This document shows positions 49,566 to 60,199 of a DNA stretch of 64,000 bases, piece by piece (position 1 is the first letter of the stretch; each line of letters starts with the position of its first letter). Under the pieces are notes generated by a model. The model saw only the letters and a list, made by a program, of their open reading frames with translations, had not been told where the DNA came from and made no database searches. The stretch is taken from positions 992,001-1,056,000 of the forward strand of contig NZ_CP144555.1 in the NCBI RefSeq assembly GCF_036607905.1, written 5' to 3'. The stretch comes from Streptomyces sp. SCSIO 75703 (GTDB lineage: Bacteria; Actinomycetota; Actinomycetes; Streptomycetales; Streptomycetaceae). The position numbers and the translations under genes were made by a program.

Positions 49566-52109
49566 TCAGAGGCCGTCCGGGGTACCGAGACCGGTCAGCG
49601 CGCCCACCGGGTCGAGGTCGGGGGTGCCGCGGGGCCACCAGTCGTCGCGGCCGGGCTCGGACTCGTACGCGTACCACAGGCCCGTGCGGCCGAGGCGGAG
49701 CTGGACGTGGCCCCGGGGGTGGGTGAGGCGGTTGCGCCAGGGGCGGAAGGCCGGGAGGTCGGCGGCGAGCAGCAACGGGCGGGCCCGGTCGAAGCGTCCG
49801 GCGGGCGGGTCCCACGCCTCGTCGAGGACGGTGAGCGCCGCCGCTCCGCCCTGGCGCCAGGCGGCCACGGCGCGGGCCAGATCGGCCGTGGTGCGGTCGC
49901 AGGCGGCGGCGAGGGCGGCGTACAGGGCCCGGGTGCCGGCGGTGAGTCCGGAGCCGGGGCGGGCGGCGGCGAGGCGGACGGCGTCCTGCCAGTCGGTCAG
50001 TCCGCCGACCGGGTCCCGGCCGGTGGTGAGCAGGGCGTGGGCGCGGGCGGCGGCGTCGGTGGCCAGTTGGTCCAGGGCGAAGGGGTCCGGGCCGCCGGGG
50101 GACGCCGGGTAGGCGGGGGGCTGCTCGGGGTGCGGGGGCGCGGGCAGCGGCTCCGGCAGCGGCGGCAGCGTACGCGCGGCGAGCGCTTCGCCGGCCCGGA
50201 CGCCGGGCAGGGGCGCCGGTCCCTTGTCGCGGGCGGCGCGGGCCGCGCGGGCGGCACTGAGCCGGGACAGGGCGTCCAGCAGGGCGCGTTCGCCCCGGCC
50301 GCGCAGCAGGAGCAGCACGAAGGGGTCGGCGTCCAGCAGGCGTGCCGTCTGGTAGCAGAGCGCGGCGGCGTGCTTGCAGGGCCGGCCGGTGTCGGGGCAA
50401 CTGCACTGCGGGGTCAGCTCGCCGGGACCGGGCAGCAGCGGCACGCCCGTGTCGGCGAGGGAGTGCGGCAACTCCTTGTCGAGGAGCGCGGCGATGTGTC
50501 CCGGGCGTTCGGCGGCGGTGTCCAGGAAGCGCTGCCAGTCCGCGTCGTCGAGGGTGCGCAGCCGGATCTGCACCCGGTAGGGGCGGGGGCGGCTGCCCTG
50601 GACGTAGGCGAGGACCAGGCCGGGGGTCACGGTGATGGCGTCGACGTGTCCCCGCTCGGCGTACGTCCGGCCGCGGGCCAGCCGGGCCGGGTCCAGGGCG
50701 CCCTCCTCCAGGGCGGTCACCCAGGCGTTCCCCCACCAGGTCGCGGCGAAGGCGTCACCCTCGCGGGGCTCCGGCGCCGGGAAGGTACGCCGCAGATCGC
50801 CGTCCCGGCCCGGGGCCGCCATGGAACGGGGGGCGGGGGGTGCGGCGGGGGCGTCGCCGCCGCCCGGTTCGTGGCCGCCCGCGCGGCCCTGGCGCGGGGG
50901 CTCGCCGGCAAAGGGGCCTTCGACGGGCGGGTGCGGGTGCGGACGGCCACCGGGGGGCGCGACGGGGGCGGACCCGGCCTCCGGTGGGGCGGGCGGGGGC
51001 GTGGGGGGAACGGGGCGGGCCGTGGGGGCGCGGCGGTCACCGCGGGCGGGCCGGTGACCGGCGGTGGCGGCCCCGGGTGCCCGGCCGGGGTCGGACGCCC
51101 GGTCCGGGTCGGACGCCCGGGCGGAGCCGGTTGCCCCACTCCGGTCGGACTCCCGCAGCAGGCCGGCCGTCCCCTCCGAGTCGGGTTCCCGATCCGGTTC
51201 GGGCTTCCAGTCCGGGTCGAGTTCCCGGTCCGGGTCCAGTTCCCGGGCCGGGTCCAGTTCCCGGGCCGGGTCCAGTTCCCGGGCCGGGTCCAGTTCCCGG
51301 GCCGGGTCGGGCGTCCGATGCCCGTCCGGTGTCCGGTCCACGTCCGGCGGCCCGTCCACGTCCGGCGTCCGGTCCAGGTCGGGCGGCAGGCGGAAGGAGT
51401 CCGCCAGGGCCTCCCGGACCGCGCGGACCCGGGCGTCGCCGGACGGGGGCCGGGCCGCGGCGGAGAACGAGGGGCCGTCGACGGACCCGACGCGGCGGGT
51501 CCGGGTCGTGGCCCGGGCCAGGGAGCGCCGCGCCTCCTCGCGGGCCGCCCGCAGCGCCTCCCGCGCCACGTCCCCGGGCCGCTCACCCGGGGTGTCGTCG
51601 GCGTCGGGCGGCGTACGGGACGGGGAGGGAGACGGAGGAGCGGGCACTGCCGCCTCGGGCGCCGGGTCGGCCTCGGTGTCGGCCTCGGTGTCGGCCTCGC
51701 CGGGATGCTGCGCCGGGCCCGCGCCGGCCCGGACCGCTCCCGCCTGGCCCGCTCCGGCCTGGCCCCCCGTCGGCTCGGGAGCGGCCGTGCCCGGCGCGGG
51801 CGCCTCCCCGGACGCCTCCGGGCCCTCCGGCTCACCCGGCCCCGCGCGCTCCACCCCCTCCCCCGCCGTCCGCTCCGGGCCGACCGCCGGGGAACCGGTC
51901 GCCGAGGGGCCGGTCGCCGTACGCCGCCGCGCCGCGGCCTCGCGGAGGGCCGCGCGTGCCACGTCGCCGGGCCTGGCCTCCGCCTCCGGCCCGGCGTCCG
52001 CGCGCCGGGCGGCGGGGCCCGGCGCCCCGTCGTCGCCACGGGCCGCCTCGCTCCGGCGCAGCGCGGCGCGCAGGGCGCGGCGGGCCTCCTCGGAGGGACG
52101 GGGGGTCAT
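49566..52109 (-). CDS. SWIM zinc-finger protein
   Basis: An 847-residue protein. The first 430 or so residues are low complexity, rich in Ala, Pro, Gly, Arg and Asp, including hexapeptide repeats LDPARE. A conserved region starts FAATWWGNAWVTALE, followed by GRTYAERGHVDAITVTPGLV, and a SWIM zinc site CSCPDTGRPCKH at about 566-577. The remainder is helical. Its ATG overlaps the SNF2 helicase stop (ATGA). SWIM/SNF2 pairs are common in actinobacteria and are thought to work on DNA together; function is unproven. Confidence 0.9.
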   Translation of the reverse strand: MTPRPSEEARRALRAALRRSEAARGDDGAPGPAARRADAGPEAEARPGDVARAALREAAARRRTATGPSATGSPAVGPERTAGEGVERAGPGEPEGPEASGEAPAPGTAAPEPTGGQAGAGQAGAVRAGAGPAQHPGEADTEADTEADPAPEAAVPAPPSPSPSRTPPDADDTPGERPGDVAREALRAAREEARRSLARATTRTRRVGSVDGPSFSAAARPPSGDARVRAVREALADSFRLPPDLDRTPDVDGPPDVDRTPDGHRTPDPARELDPARELDPARELDPARELDPDRELDPDWKPEPDREPDSEGTAGLLRESDRSGATGSARASDPDRASDPGRAPGAATAGHRPARGDRRAPTARPVPPTPPPAPPEAGSAPVAPPGGRPHPHPPVEGPFAGEPPRQGRAGGHEPGGGDAPAAPPAPRSMAAPGRDGDLRRTFPAPEPREGDAFAATWWGNAWVTALEEGALDPARLARGRTYAERGHVDAITVTPGLVLAYVQGSRPRPYRVQIRLRTLDDADWQRFLDTAAERPGHIAALLDKELPHSLADTGVPLLPGPGELTPQCSCPDTGRPCKHAAALCYQTARLLDADPFVLLLLRGRGERALLDALSRLSAARAARAARDKGPAPLPGVRAGEALAARTLPPLPEPLPAPPHPEQPPAYPASPGGPDPFALDQLATDAAARAHALLTTGRDPVGGLTDWQDAVRLAAARPGSGLTAGTRALYAALAAACDRTTADLARAVAAWRQGGAAALTVLDEAWDPPAGRFDRARPLLLAADLPAFRPWRNRLTHPRGHVQLRLGRTGLWYAYESEPGRDDWWPRGTPDLDPVGALTGLGTPDGL
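51219..51308. repeat. 18-bp tandem repeat, five units, inside the SWIM gene
   Basis: Four perfect units of CAGTTCCCGGGCCGGGTC at 51237-51308 and a variant at 51219-51236 encode (DPAREL)n on the minus strand. It is a recent expansion in the disordered linker. Confidence 0.92.
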
Positions 52110-55060
52110 GACGGCCTCCGCAGCGACACCAGGTCGGCCAGTTCTCGGTCGGTGAGTTCGGTCAGGGCCGCCTCGCCGGAGCCGAGGACGGCGTCGGCCA
52201 GAGCGCGCTTGGCCTCCAGCATCCCGGCGATGCGGTCCTCGACCGTGCCCTCGGTGACGAGGCGGTGGACCTGCACCGGCTGGGTCTGGCCGATGCGGTA
52301 GGCGCGGTCGGTGGCCTGCTCCTCGACGGCCGGGTTCCACCAGCGGTCGACGTGCACGACATGGCCGGCCCGGGTGAGGTTCAGGCCGGTGCCCGCGGCC
52401 TTGAGCGACAGGACGAGGACGGGTGTCGCGCCGCTCTGGAAGCGGTCCACCATCCGCTCCCGCTCGGCCACCGGCGTCCCGCCGTGCAGCAGGTCGGCCG
52501 GGACCGCGCGGGCGGCCAGGTGGGCGGCGACGATCCGGGCCATGCCGACGTACTGGGTGAAGACGAGCGCCGAGCCGTCCTCCGCGAGGAGGGTGTCCAG
52601 CAGTTCGTCCAGGAGGGCGAGTTTGCCGGAACGGGCGACGAGCCGCCCCGCGCCGCCCTGCCCCGGATCCTCCTTCAGGTAGAGGGCGGGGTGGTCGCAG
52701 ATCTGTTTGAGCGAGGTGAGCAGCTTGAGCACCAGGCCCCGGCGGGCCATGCCCCCGGAGGTCTCGATGGCGTGCAGCGACTCGCGCACCACCGCCTCGT
52801 AGAGCGCGGCCTGTTCGCGGGTGAGGGGGACGGCGTGGTCGGTCTCGGTCTTGGGCGGCAGCTCGGGGACGATGCCCGGGTCGGACTTGCGGCGGCGCAG
52901 CAGGAACGGCCGGACCAGGCGGGCCAGCCGCTCCACCGCCTGCTCGTCCTCGCCGTTCTCCACGGCGCGCGCGTGCCGGGCGCGGAAGGACTTGAGCGGG
53001 CCGAGCAGCCCGGGGGTCGTCCAGTCGAGCAGCGCCCACAGCTCGGAGAGGTTGTTCTCCACCGGGGTGCCGGTGAGGGCGACGCGCGCCGGGGACGGGA
53101 TGGTGCGCAGCGCCTTCGCGGTGGCGGAGTACGGGTTCTTGACGTGCTGTGCCTCGTCGGCGACGACCAGGCCCCAGTCCCGTCCGGCCAGTTCGGGGGC
53201 GGCCGAGCGCATGGTGCCGTAGGTGGTGAGGACGAAGCCGCCGGTCACCCCGTCCAGGGTGCGGTCGGCGCCGTGGAAGCGGCGGACGGGGACGCCGGGC
53301 GCGAACCGGGCGATCTCCCGCTGCCAGTTGCCCAGCAGCGAGGCGGGGCAGACCACCAGCGTGGGTGCGGCGTGCGCCCGTTGGAGGTGCAGGGCGATGA
53401 CGGTGACCGTCTTGCCGAGGCCCATGTCGTCGGCGAGGCAGCCGCCGAGGCCGAGCGAGGTCATGAGGTCGAGCCAGGCCAGGCCGCGCAGTTGGTAGTC
53501 GCGCAGGACGGCGTGGAGTCCCGGCGGGGCGGTGGCCGGGAGGGGGCCGGCGGTGAGCCTGTCGCGCAGGGCGGCGAGGGCGCCCACCGGCACCACGTCG
53601 ACCGTCTCGCCGTCCGCCTCGGCGGTGCCGGTGAGGGCGGCGGACAGGGCGTCGACCGGGTCGAGGAGGCCCAGGTCGCGTCGGCGGGCGCGGCGGACGA
53701 GGGCCGGGTCGACCAGGACCCAGCGGTCCCGGAGCCGGACGACCGGGCGGTGCGCCTCGGCGAGGGTGTCCATCTCGGCCTCGGTGAGCGGATCGCCGCC
53801 GAGCGCCAACTGCCAGCGGAACTGGAGCAGTTCCCCGCCCTCGAAGAAACCGGTGCCGTCGGTCGCGGAGCCGGGGGCGGGCCGGACCACCGCGGCGGCG
53901 GAGAGGTCCTGGGCGAGGTCGCGGGGCCAGTGCACGGCGACCCCGGCGGCGGCGAGGCGGCCGGCGGCCACGCCGAGCAGGTCGGTGACCTCGTCCTCGG
54001 ACAGGGCCAGGACGTCGGGCACGTCCTGGTCGGCGAGCCGGTCGAGGGGTGGCCAGACGCGGGCCGCCCGCCGCACCGCGAGGGCGGTGTCCACCCGCGT
54101 GCGGGGTCCGAAGGCCGCGTCCGCGGCGCCGGACCACAGGTCGGCGGCGTCGGCGACGAGGGTGGGGTCGGCGAGGCTGTGCACCTGGACGACGGCGGCC
54201 CCCGCGCCCCGCGCCCCGCCGGTCGCGCCGGCGTCGAAGAGGTCGTGCGCGCAGAGGTCGAGGCGGAGCGAGATCCGCACCCCGGCGTCCATCCCGGCGG
54301 CGACCTCCGCGGCCCAGTCCCGGGCGCCCGGCAGGTACTGCGCGGGGCGGGCGGCGAAGGGCCGGCCCGCGGCGTGGGGCGCGGCCGGGGTGCGGGGCAG
54401 GGTGTCGGCGACGGCGTCCAGGAAGGCGCGGGTCAGCGCCTCCGGCTCGGGCAGCCGCAGCGGGCCGGACCCCTCCAGCGGGACCGCGTGACCCTCCGGG
54501 GGCAGCGCGGCGGCGACGGCCCGCAGGTGGGCGATGTCCTCGGCGTCGAGGGGACCGGCCCGCCAGGCGTCGTGTCCGGTCGCGGTCAGGCCGGGCAGCA
54601 GCCGGCCGCGGGCGGTCAGCCGCAGGGCGTGCAGCGCGGCGGCTCCCCAGCAGGCGGTGGCGGGATGGGCGGCCGGATCGCGCCGGGCGCGGACCAGCAG
54701 GGGCAGTGCCTCGCCGAGGGGCAGCGTGAGCGCGGGGACGGTGCGGCGCCGGACGCCCGCGCCGTGGCGCCGGACGACGGTCAGCTCGGTGCGGTCGGCG
54801 CCCTGCTCCCCGGTGCCCGGGTCCGGGCCGGGGTCCGTGGCGGGCGCCGCGGGCTCGGCAGCCGGGGGCGGGGAGCCGGGGTCCCAGGTGCCGTCGGGGT
54901 CCCAGAAGGCGACGCGGCCCTCGCGCGGCAGGGGGGCGGGCAGGAACACGGCGGCGAGCCGCCCGGGGACCGCCGGCGCGGGCCGGCGTCCGTGTCCCGC
55001 CCGGTCGCCGGGGCGTGCGGCCACCGCGACCGCGCCGGCCGCTCCGTCCGTCGTGCTCAT
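52106..55060 (-). CDS. SNF2-family DNA-dependent ATPase/helicase
   Basis: A 984-residue helicase-like protein. The N-terminal half is the actinobacterial helicase-associated domain. The motor has DYQLRGLAWLDLM (motif Q region), LADDMGLGKTVTVI (Walker A), VVADEAQHVKNP (DEAQ), GTPVENNLSELW (motif III), LVFTQYVGMARIV and RAYRIGQTQPVQVHRLV (motif VI). ATG 55060 has AGGA five bases upstream after a GGAGGT. It probably remodels DNA-protein complexes or aids repair, with the SWIM protein. Confidence 0.95.
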   Translation of the reverse strand: MSTTDGAAGAVAVAARPGDRAGHGRRPAPAVPGRLAAVFLPAPLPREGRVAFWDPDGTWDPGSPPPAAEPAAPATDPGPDPGTGEQGADRTELTVVRRHGAGVRRRTVPALTLPLGEALPLLVRARRDPAAHPATACWGAAALHALRLTARGRLLPGLTATGHDAWRAGPLDAEDIAHLRAVAAALPPEGHAVPLEGSGPLRLPEPEALTRAFLDAVADTLPRTPAAPHAAGRPFAARPAQYLPGARDWAAEVAAGMDAGVRISLRLDLCAHDLFDAGATGGARGAGAAVVQVHSLADPTLVADAADLWSGAADAAFGPRTRVDTALAVRRAARVWPPLDRLADQDVPDVLALSEDEVTDLLGVAAGRLAAAGVAVHWPRDLAQDLSAAAVVRPAPGSATDGTGFFEGGELLQFRWQLALGGDPLTEAEMDTLAEAHRPVVRLRDRWVLVDPALVRRARRRDLGLLDPVDALSAALTGTAEADGETVDVVPVGALAALRDRLTAGPLPATAPPGLHAVLRDYQLRGLAWLDLMTSLGLGGCLADDMGLGKTVTVIALHLQRAHAAPTLVVCPASLLGNWQREIARFAPGVPVRRFHGADRTLDGVTGGFVLTTYGTMRSAAPELAGRDWGLVVADEAQHVKNPYSATAKALRTIPSPARVALTGTPVENNLSELWALLDWTTPGLLGPLKSFRARHARAVENGEDEQAVERLARLVRPFLLRRRKSDPGIVPELPPKTETDHAVPLTREQAALYEAVVRESLHAIETSGGMARRGLVLKLLTSLKQICDHPALYLKEDPGQGGAGRLVARSGKLALLDELLDTLLAEDGSALVFTQYVGMARIVAAHLAARAVPADLLHGGTPVAERERMVDRFQSGATPVLVLSLKAAGTGLNLTRAGHVVHVDRWWNPAVEEQATDRAYRIGQTQPVQVHRLVTEGTVEDRIAGMLEAKRALADAVLGSGEAALTELTDRELADLVSLRRPS

Positions 55061-55222
55061 CCGTCCTGTCACCTCCCGTCCCGCCCGTGGCCGTGCCCGC
55101 GGTCGCCCGCGCACGGCATGCCGTGTCCCCGGACCGGGCGTACCGCCGGGTCCGGACCTCTTCGACTCTACGGGCGGGGTACGACAACGGGCCCCGCCGG
55201 CCGCCCGACGGTCCCGGCGCCC

Positions 55223-55290
55223 GGCGGTCCCGGCCGTCCCGCCGCGCCCGGCGGTCCCGGCCGTCCCGCCGCGCCCGGCGGTCCCGGCCG
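55223..55290. repeat. 27-bp tandem repeat, 2.5 copies
   Basis: A GC-only unit beginning GGCGGTCCCGGCCG recurs at 55223, 55250 and 55277 (partial). It lies in the 274-bp gap upstream of the SNF2 gene, where no gene is seen. Confidence 0.85.
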
Positions 55291-55334
55291 TTCCTCCGCC
55301 CGGCGGGGCGCCGGTGTCCGGGTCCGGCCGCCTG

Positions 55335-55916
55335 CTAGGGAACCGTCCGGGCGACCACGTACACCATCGGCCGGTCCGGGTCCTCCAGGTCGACCAGGAC
55401 CTCCTGGCTGGGCGCCGGGTCCGGCTGTTCGCGCACCAGGCCCCACCAGGGGCCGGGCCCGTCGAAGCGCCAGCCGGTGACGCGCCGCTCGCGGTCGCCG
55501 ATGGCGGCGCGGTCCCGCTCCAGGTCGTCCCGGCTGACGTCGATCCCGCCGAGGAAGGCGTCCAGCCCGGCGCTCGTCGTCTCGAACTGGACGTACAGGC
55601 GGGAGGTCTTCCAGTTGTTCGTCTCGTAGTACGCGACCTCCGAGGAGGGGACCGGGACCGGCACCTCGTACAGGCGGCGCTGGAGCTTGGACGGCCAGCC
55701 CTCGGTGAGCCCGGTCGCCGAGTACTTCGCCTCCTTGACCTTGCCGCTGTCCCGGCTCTGGTTGGCGGAGATCACCAGGTAGCCGGCGGGGATGCCGATG
55801 AGCAGCACGATGATGAGGAGGGTCAGCGACCGGCGCCGGATCACGTGGCGCCGGTCCTCGGCGGGCGGCGCGGGTCCCTGCGGCGGTGCGGCGGGACGCG
55901 GCAGCGAGTCCGTCAC
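55335..55916 (-). CDS. Single-pass membrane protein of unknown function
   Basis: A 193-residue protein: about 25 Pro-rich cytoplasmic residues, a basic flank RRHVIRRR, one membrane span LTLLIIVLLIGIPAGYLVI (about 31-49), then an extracytoplasmic domain. The outer domain has YETNNWKTSRLYVQFETT and GWRFDGPGPWWGL, suggesting a small beta-rich fold. GTG 55916 overlaps the kinase stop (GTGA). It has no clear link to sugar uptake and I cannot name it. Confidence 0.85.
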   Translation of the reverse strand: MTDSLPRPAAPPQGPAPPAEDRRHVIRRRSLTLLIIVLLIGIPAGYLVISANQSRDSGKVKEAKYSATGLTEGWPSKLQRRLYEVPVPVPSSEVAYYETNNWKTSRLYVQFETTSAGLDAFLGGIDVSRDDLERDRAAIGDRERRVTGWRFDGPGPWWGLVREQPDPAPSQEVLVDLEDPDRPMVYVVARTVP

Positions 55917-57061
55917 AGTGCCTCCCGGGCGGTACGGCGGGCCTGCGCGTACCGCTCGTAGCGTTCGTAGCGCTCGACCCGGCGCCGCTTGGCCCGCCGG
56001 AAGCGGCGGGCGACCAGGCGGGCCAGGTCGGCGGCGCCCACCATGCCGGCCTCGGGGCCGAGCTGGGCGCGGACGATGCGGGCCTCGGGCCGGTAGCCGC
56101 GTCCGGTGAGCTGGCGTTTGAAGGCGTCCCGCGCCGGGCCGATCAGCAGGTCGTCGGCGGCGCTGACCCCGCCGCCGATGACGAAGCAGGAGGGGTCGAG
56201 GGCCGCCGCGAGGTTGGCGATGCCGACGCCGAGCCACTGCCCTATGTCCTGGAGCAGTTCGATACACATGGCGTCGCCCTCGCGGGCCAGCTCGGTGATC
56301 ATCGGGCCGGTGATGTCCCCGACGGCTCCTTTGACGTGCTCGACGATCCCGTAGGCCACCGGCGAGTCGGCGGCTGCCAGCTCGCGGGCCTCGCGGACCA
56401 GGGCGTTGCCGGAGCTGTACTGCTCCCAGCAGCCGCGGTTGCCGCAGGGGCAGCGGTGTCCGCCGGGGACGACCTGCATGTGGCCGAACTCCCCGGCCAC
56501 GCCGTACTTGCCGCGCTTGACCCGGCCGTCCTCCAGTATCGCGCCGCCGATGCCGGTGCCCAGTGTGATCATGACGAGGTGGTCCTCGTCGCGGCCGGCG
56601 CCGAAGCGCCACTCGGCCCAGGCGGCGGAGTTGGCGTCGTTGTCGACCAGGACGGGGACGGCGAGCCGGCCGGCGAGGCGGTCGCGCAGCGGTTCGTTGC
56701 GCCAGGACAGGTGGGGGGCGAACAGGATGCGGTTGCGGTCGGCGTCGACCCAGCCGGCCGCGCCGATGCCGACGGCGTGCACGTCGTGCCGGTCGGAGAG
56801 GTCCAGGACCAGTTCGACGATGGTGTCCTCGACGACTTTGGGGCTCTTCGACTTGTCCGGGGTCTCGGTGCGGAGCCGTTCCAGGATGTTGCCGTCCGCG
56901 TCGACCACGCCCGCCATCACCTTGGTCCCCCCGATGTCGATGCCCACCGTCGGGACCCGGGGTGCCGTCAGGTAAGAGCGGCGCTCCCGGGTGCCGACGG
57001 TTCTCAGTACGGGCGCCCGGCGGGAGCCGATGGGGGCGGTGAGGTCGCGGTAGGTGCTCAT
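55913..57061 (-). CDS. ROK-family sugar kinase
   Basis: A 382-residue kinase. ATP/phosphate motif VGIDIGGTKVMAGVVD follows a 35-residue N-terminal extension, with VLVDNDANSAAWAE (catalytic Asp) and the ROK zinc site EFGHMQVV...CPCGNRGCWEQ. ATG 57061 is chosen because MSTYRDLTAPIGSRR resembles related proteins I recall; an in-frame ATG at 57232 would overlap the ATPase stop by ATGA but would add 57 Pro-rich residues. It should phosphorylate the sugar brought in by the upstream transporter. Confidence 0.9.
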   Translation of the reverse strand: MSTYRDLTAPIGSRRAPVLRTVGTRERRSYLTAPRVPTVGIDIGGTKVMAGVVDADGNILERLRTETPDKSKSPKVVEDTIVELVLDLSDRHDVHAVGIGAAGWVDADRNRILFAPHLSWRNEPLRDRLAGRLAVPVLVDNDANSAAWAEWRFGAGRDEDHLVMITLGTGIGGAILEDGRVKRGKYGVAGEFGHMQVVPGGHRCPCGNRGCWEQYSSGNALVREARELAAADSPVAYGIVEHVKGAVGDITGPMITELAREGDAMCIELLQDIGQWLGVGIANLAAALDPSCFVIGGGVSAADDLLIGPARDAFKRQLTGRGYRPEARIVRAQLGPEAGMVGAADLARLVARRFRRAKRRRVERYERYERYAQARRTAREAL

Positions 57062-57228
57062 CGGGGCGAATTCTGCCGCACGCCCCTGCCCCGCGCCGAA
57101 CGGGACGGGGCCGGGACGCCGCGGCCGGCCGACGGGCGCGGGCCCGGCAGCGGACCCCGCTTGCCCGGGCCGGGGCGGGGCGGGGACGGGGTCCGCTGCC
57201 GGTCCGGGCGCCGGGTTCGTCCGGTTCG

Positions 57229-58110
57229 TCATCGGTCCGGGGCCCCGTTCTCCGGGCGCGTCACCGGACCGGGTCCGTGGCCTTCGGGCGCGTCCCCCGG
57301 GTCCGTGCCGGGGGCGTCCCGGAGGCCGCGCAGTTCGTGCCGCAGGTCGTCCAGTTCGCTGCCGCCGGCCATCTGCCGGGTCAGCTCGTCCAGGGTGATC
57401 CCGTCGCGGGTAAAGTCGCCCGCCGTCGCGCCCCGCTTCAGCAGGACGAACCGGTCGCCCACGAGGTGGGCGTGGTGTGGGTTGTGCGTGATGAGGACGA
57501 CACCGAGGCCCCGGTCACGCGCCGCCGCCACGTACCTGAGGACGACGCCGGACTGCTTGACGCCGAGGGCCGCCGTGGGCTCGTCCAGCACGAGGACCCG
57601 GGCGCCGAAGTACACCGCCCGCGCGATGGCGACGCACTGACGCTGGCCGCCGGAGAGGGTGCCGACGGGCCGGTCGACGTCGCCGAGGTCGATGCCCATG
57701 CGCAGCAGTTCGGCGCGGGTGGTGCGGCGCATGTGGTCCACGTCCAGGCGCCGGAAGGGGCCCTTGCCCTTGCGGGGCTCCGAGCCGAGGAAGAAGTTCC
57801 GCCAGACCGGCATGAGCGGGACGACGGCCAGGTCCTGGTGGACGGTGGCGATGCCGCGGTCCAGGGCCTCGCGCGGGGAGGCGAGGCGGGTCTCCTCGCC
57901 GTCGAGGGCGAGCGTGCCGGCGTCGTGCGGGTGCACACCGGCGATGATCTTGATGAGGGTGGACTTGCCGGCGCCGTTGTCGCCGAGGACGCAGGTGATC
58001 TCCCCGGCGTGCACCGTCAGGCCGACGTCCGCCAGGGCGTGGACGCCGCCGTACCGCTTGCCGACACCGGTCAGCTCGACGAGCGGGGTGCGGACGGTGG
58101 TGGGGGTCAT
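57229..58110 (-). CDS. Sugar ABC transporter ATPase, single NBD
   Basis: A 293-residue ATPase with one domain: [15 protein letters not shown] (Walker A), [16 protein letters not shown] (signature), [12 protein letters not shown] (Walker B). CUT2 systems usually have two domains in one chain; this belongs to the single-domain FrcA-like group. The C-terminal 40 residues are disordered. It starts with ATGA overlap on the permease stop. Confidence 0.94.
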   Translation of the reverse strand: MTPTTVRTPLVELTGVGKRYGGVHALADVGLTVHAGEITCVLGDNGAGKSTLIKIIAGVHPHDAGTLALDGEETRLASPREALDRGIATVHQDLAVVPLMPVWRNFFLGSEPRKGKGPFRRLDVDHMRRTTRAELLRMGIDLGDVDRPVGTLSGGQRQCVAIARAVYFGARVLVLDEPTAALGVKQSGVVLRYVAAARDRGLGVVLITHNPHHAHLVGDRFVLLKRGATAGDFTRDGITLDELTRQMAGGSELDDLRHELRGLRDAPGTDPGDAPEGHGPGPVTRPENGAPDR

Positions 58111-59171
58111 CGGGTGGCCTCCGCCCGCTTGCGGACCCAGGCGTTGAGCAGGGTCGCCAGGAGCAGCATCGCTCCGAGGAAGAACTTGAACCAGTCGGGG
58201 TTCCACTCGGCGAAGACGATGCCCTTGCTGGTCATGCCGAAGATGAGCGCGCCGATCGCCGAGCCGACGGCGCTGCCGTAGCCGCCGGTGATCAGGCAGC
58301 CGCCGATGACGGCCGCGATGATGTAGATCAGCTCGTTGCCGACGCCCTCGCCGGACTGGACGACGTCGTAGGCGAAGAGCAGGTGCTGTCCGGAGATCCA
58401 GGCGCCGAGCGCCACCCCCATGTAGAGGCCGATCCGGGTCCGGGTGACGGGGACGCCGACCGCGCGGGCGGCCTCCCGGTTGCCGCCGACCGCGAAGATC
58501 CAGTTGCCGGCGCGGGTGCGCAGCAGGACCCAGCTCGCCAGGGCGACCAGGCCGAGCCACCACAGGATGGTCACCTTGACGCCGACGCCGCCGACGGTGA
58601 GCGTCGAGGCGAAGACGGCGCGGGCGGCCGGGAAGCCGTCCATGTCGGCGATGGACTTGGTGGAGACGGTGGCGCCGATCAGCTTGGTGAAGCCGAGGTT
58701 CATGCCGGTGAGCATGAGGAAGGTGCCCAGGGTGATGATGAAGCTGGGCAGCTTCGTGCGGGTGAGCAGGAAGCCGTTGAAGGCGCCGACGGCCAGGGTG
58801 ACCGGCAGGGAGACGGCGATGCCCACCCAGACGTTGGCGGTCGCCTGGTAGCTGACCATCGAGGAGACGAGGGCCGACGAGGTCACCAGGACACCGGCGG
58901 AGAGGTCGAACTCGCCGCCGATCATCAGCAGGGCGACGGGGACCGCCATGATGCCGATCGTCGAGGACGCGTAGAGCACGGTGCTGAGGCTGGCGGCGCG
59001 CAGGAAGCTGTCGGCGGTCAGCGCGAAGAAGGCGAAGACCGCGACCGCGCCGACCACCGAGCCCAGCTCGGGGCGGGCGAGCAGCGTCCGCAGCCGGGAG
59101 GCGTACGCCCGCGCGGGAGCCGCGGGGGGTTCCGGTTGGGGCCGGGACACCTGCGGAAACGTTTCGCTCAT
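58107..59171 (-). CDS. Sugar ABC transporter permease (CUT2)
   Basis: A 354-residue permease with multiple hydrophobic spans and typical blocks [47 protein letters not shown] and [20 protein letters not shown]. It is coupled to both neighbours by ATGA overlaps, second in the operon. Confidence 0.94.
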   Translation of the reverse strand: MSETFPQVSRPQPEPPAAPARAYASRLRTLLARPELGSVVGAVAVFAFFALTADSFLRAASLSTVLYASSTIGIMAVPVALLMIGGEFDLSAGVLVTSSALVSSMVSYQATANVWVGIAVSLPVTLAVGAFNGFLLTRTKLPSFIITLGTFLMLTGMNLGFTKLIGATVSTKSIADMDGFPAARAVFASTLTVGGVGVKVTILWWLGLVALASWVLLRTRAGNWIFAVGGNREAARAVGVPVTRTRIGLYMGVALGAWISGQHLLFAYDVVQSGEGVGNELIYIIAAVIGGCLITGGYGSAVGSAIGALIFGMTSKGIVFAEWNPDWFKFFLGAMLLLATLLNAWVRKRAEATR

Positions 59172-60199
59172 CGCGTGCCCCGCTTCGTGTACGCGGCCAG
59201 CGCGGCGGCGTCGTCCTTGGTGAGGATCTGCGGCCCGGTCAGCACCGGCCGGCCGCCGCCGAGGACGTCGGCGTTGTACTTGTACAGCCAGAGCAGGTCG
59301 ACGGCCTCGTAGCCCTGGAGGTAGGGCTGCTGGTCGACGGCGAAGCCGAGGCTGCCGTCCTCCAGACCGGCGGCCACCTTGGCGTTGAGGTCGAAGGTGT
59401 CGATCTCCGCGTCGCTGCCGGCGCCCTGCCGGGCCTTGACGGCGGTGTCGGCGTAGGGGGCGCCCAGGGTGACGACGGCGTCCACCAGGCGGTCGGTCTG
59501 GAGCTTGGCCTCCAGCGCGGACTGCACGTCGGGCATGCTCGTGCCGTTGACGTAGAGGCGCTGGAGGGTGCCGTCGAAGGTCTTCTCCACGCCGTCGCAG
59601 CGCTGTTCGTGGCCGACGTTGCCCTGCTCGTGCAGGACGCACAGGGCCCGCTCGCGGCCCCGCCGGTTCAGTTCCTCGCCGACCGCCTCGCCGGCCACGG
59701 TCTCGTCCTGGCCGACGTGGGTGAGCGCGCCGAACCGGGCGGACTCGCCGGAGCCGGAGTTCACGGTGATCACAGGTATCCCGGCCTTCCCGGCGCGGGC
59801 GACGGCGGCCTTGAGCGCGTCCGGCTTGGCGAGGGTGACGATGATGCCGTCGACCTTCTTGTCGACGGCGGCGTCGACGAGCTGCGCCTGCTGCTGGGCC
59901 TCGTCGTCGTGGCTGTACAGGAAGTTGACGTTGTCCTTGAGGGCGGCCTGTTCCGCCCCGCTCTGGACGATGTCCCAGAAGGTGTCGCCGTCGCCCGAGT
60001 GCGTGATCATGGCGAAGGTCCAGCGGGGGGTGTCCACCGCGGCCCTCCCGCCGGCCGCCGCGGCCTTGCGGGCGTCCTCGGCGCGCTTGCCGCCGGCGCT
60101 GCTGCAACCGACCAGGGACAGTGTCAGTGCCCCCGCCAACGCGATGCCTACCCAGGTCCGAAACCGTGCCACGAGGCCGTGCCCTTCTTGCCGTGTCAT
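59168..60199 (-). CDS. Sugar-binding lipoprotein of second ABC transporter
   Basis: A 343-residue binding protein. The signal peptide [16 protein letters not shown]... ends in lipobox LVGC. The periplasmic-binding fold shows [43 protein letters not shown] and [21 protein letters not shown] 60199 has AGGA five bases upstream; GTG 60172 is an alternative. It leads the operon behind the operator at 60394. The ligand may be inositol-like given the divergent dehydrogenase; this is inference. Confidence 0.92.
   Translation of the reverse strand: MTRQEGHGLVARFRTWVGIALAGALTLSLVGCSSAGGKRAEDARKAAAAGGRAAVDTPRWTFAMITHSGDGDTFWDIVQSGAEQAALKDNVNFLYSHDDEAQQQAQLVDAAVDKKVDGIIVTLAKPDALKAAVARAGKAGIPVITVNSGSGESARFGALTHVGQDETVAGEAVGEELNRRGRERALCVLHEQGNVGHEQRCDGVEKTFDGTLQRLYVNGTSMPDVQSALEAKLQTDRLVDAVVTLGAPYADTAVKARQGAGSDAEIDTFDLNAKVAAGLEDGSLGFAVDQQPYLQGYEAVDLLWLYKYNADVLGGGRPVLTGPQILTKDDAAALAAYTKRGTR

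Noticed and set aside
52265..55480. A 1,071-codon plus-strand frame opposite the SNF2 gene
   Set aside because: The helicase motifs on the minus strand are unmistakable; the opposite frame is compositional noise.
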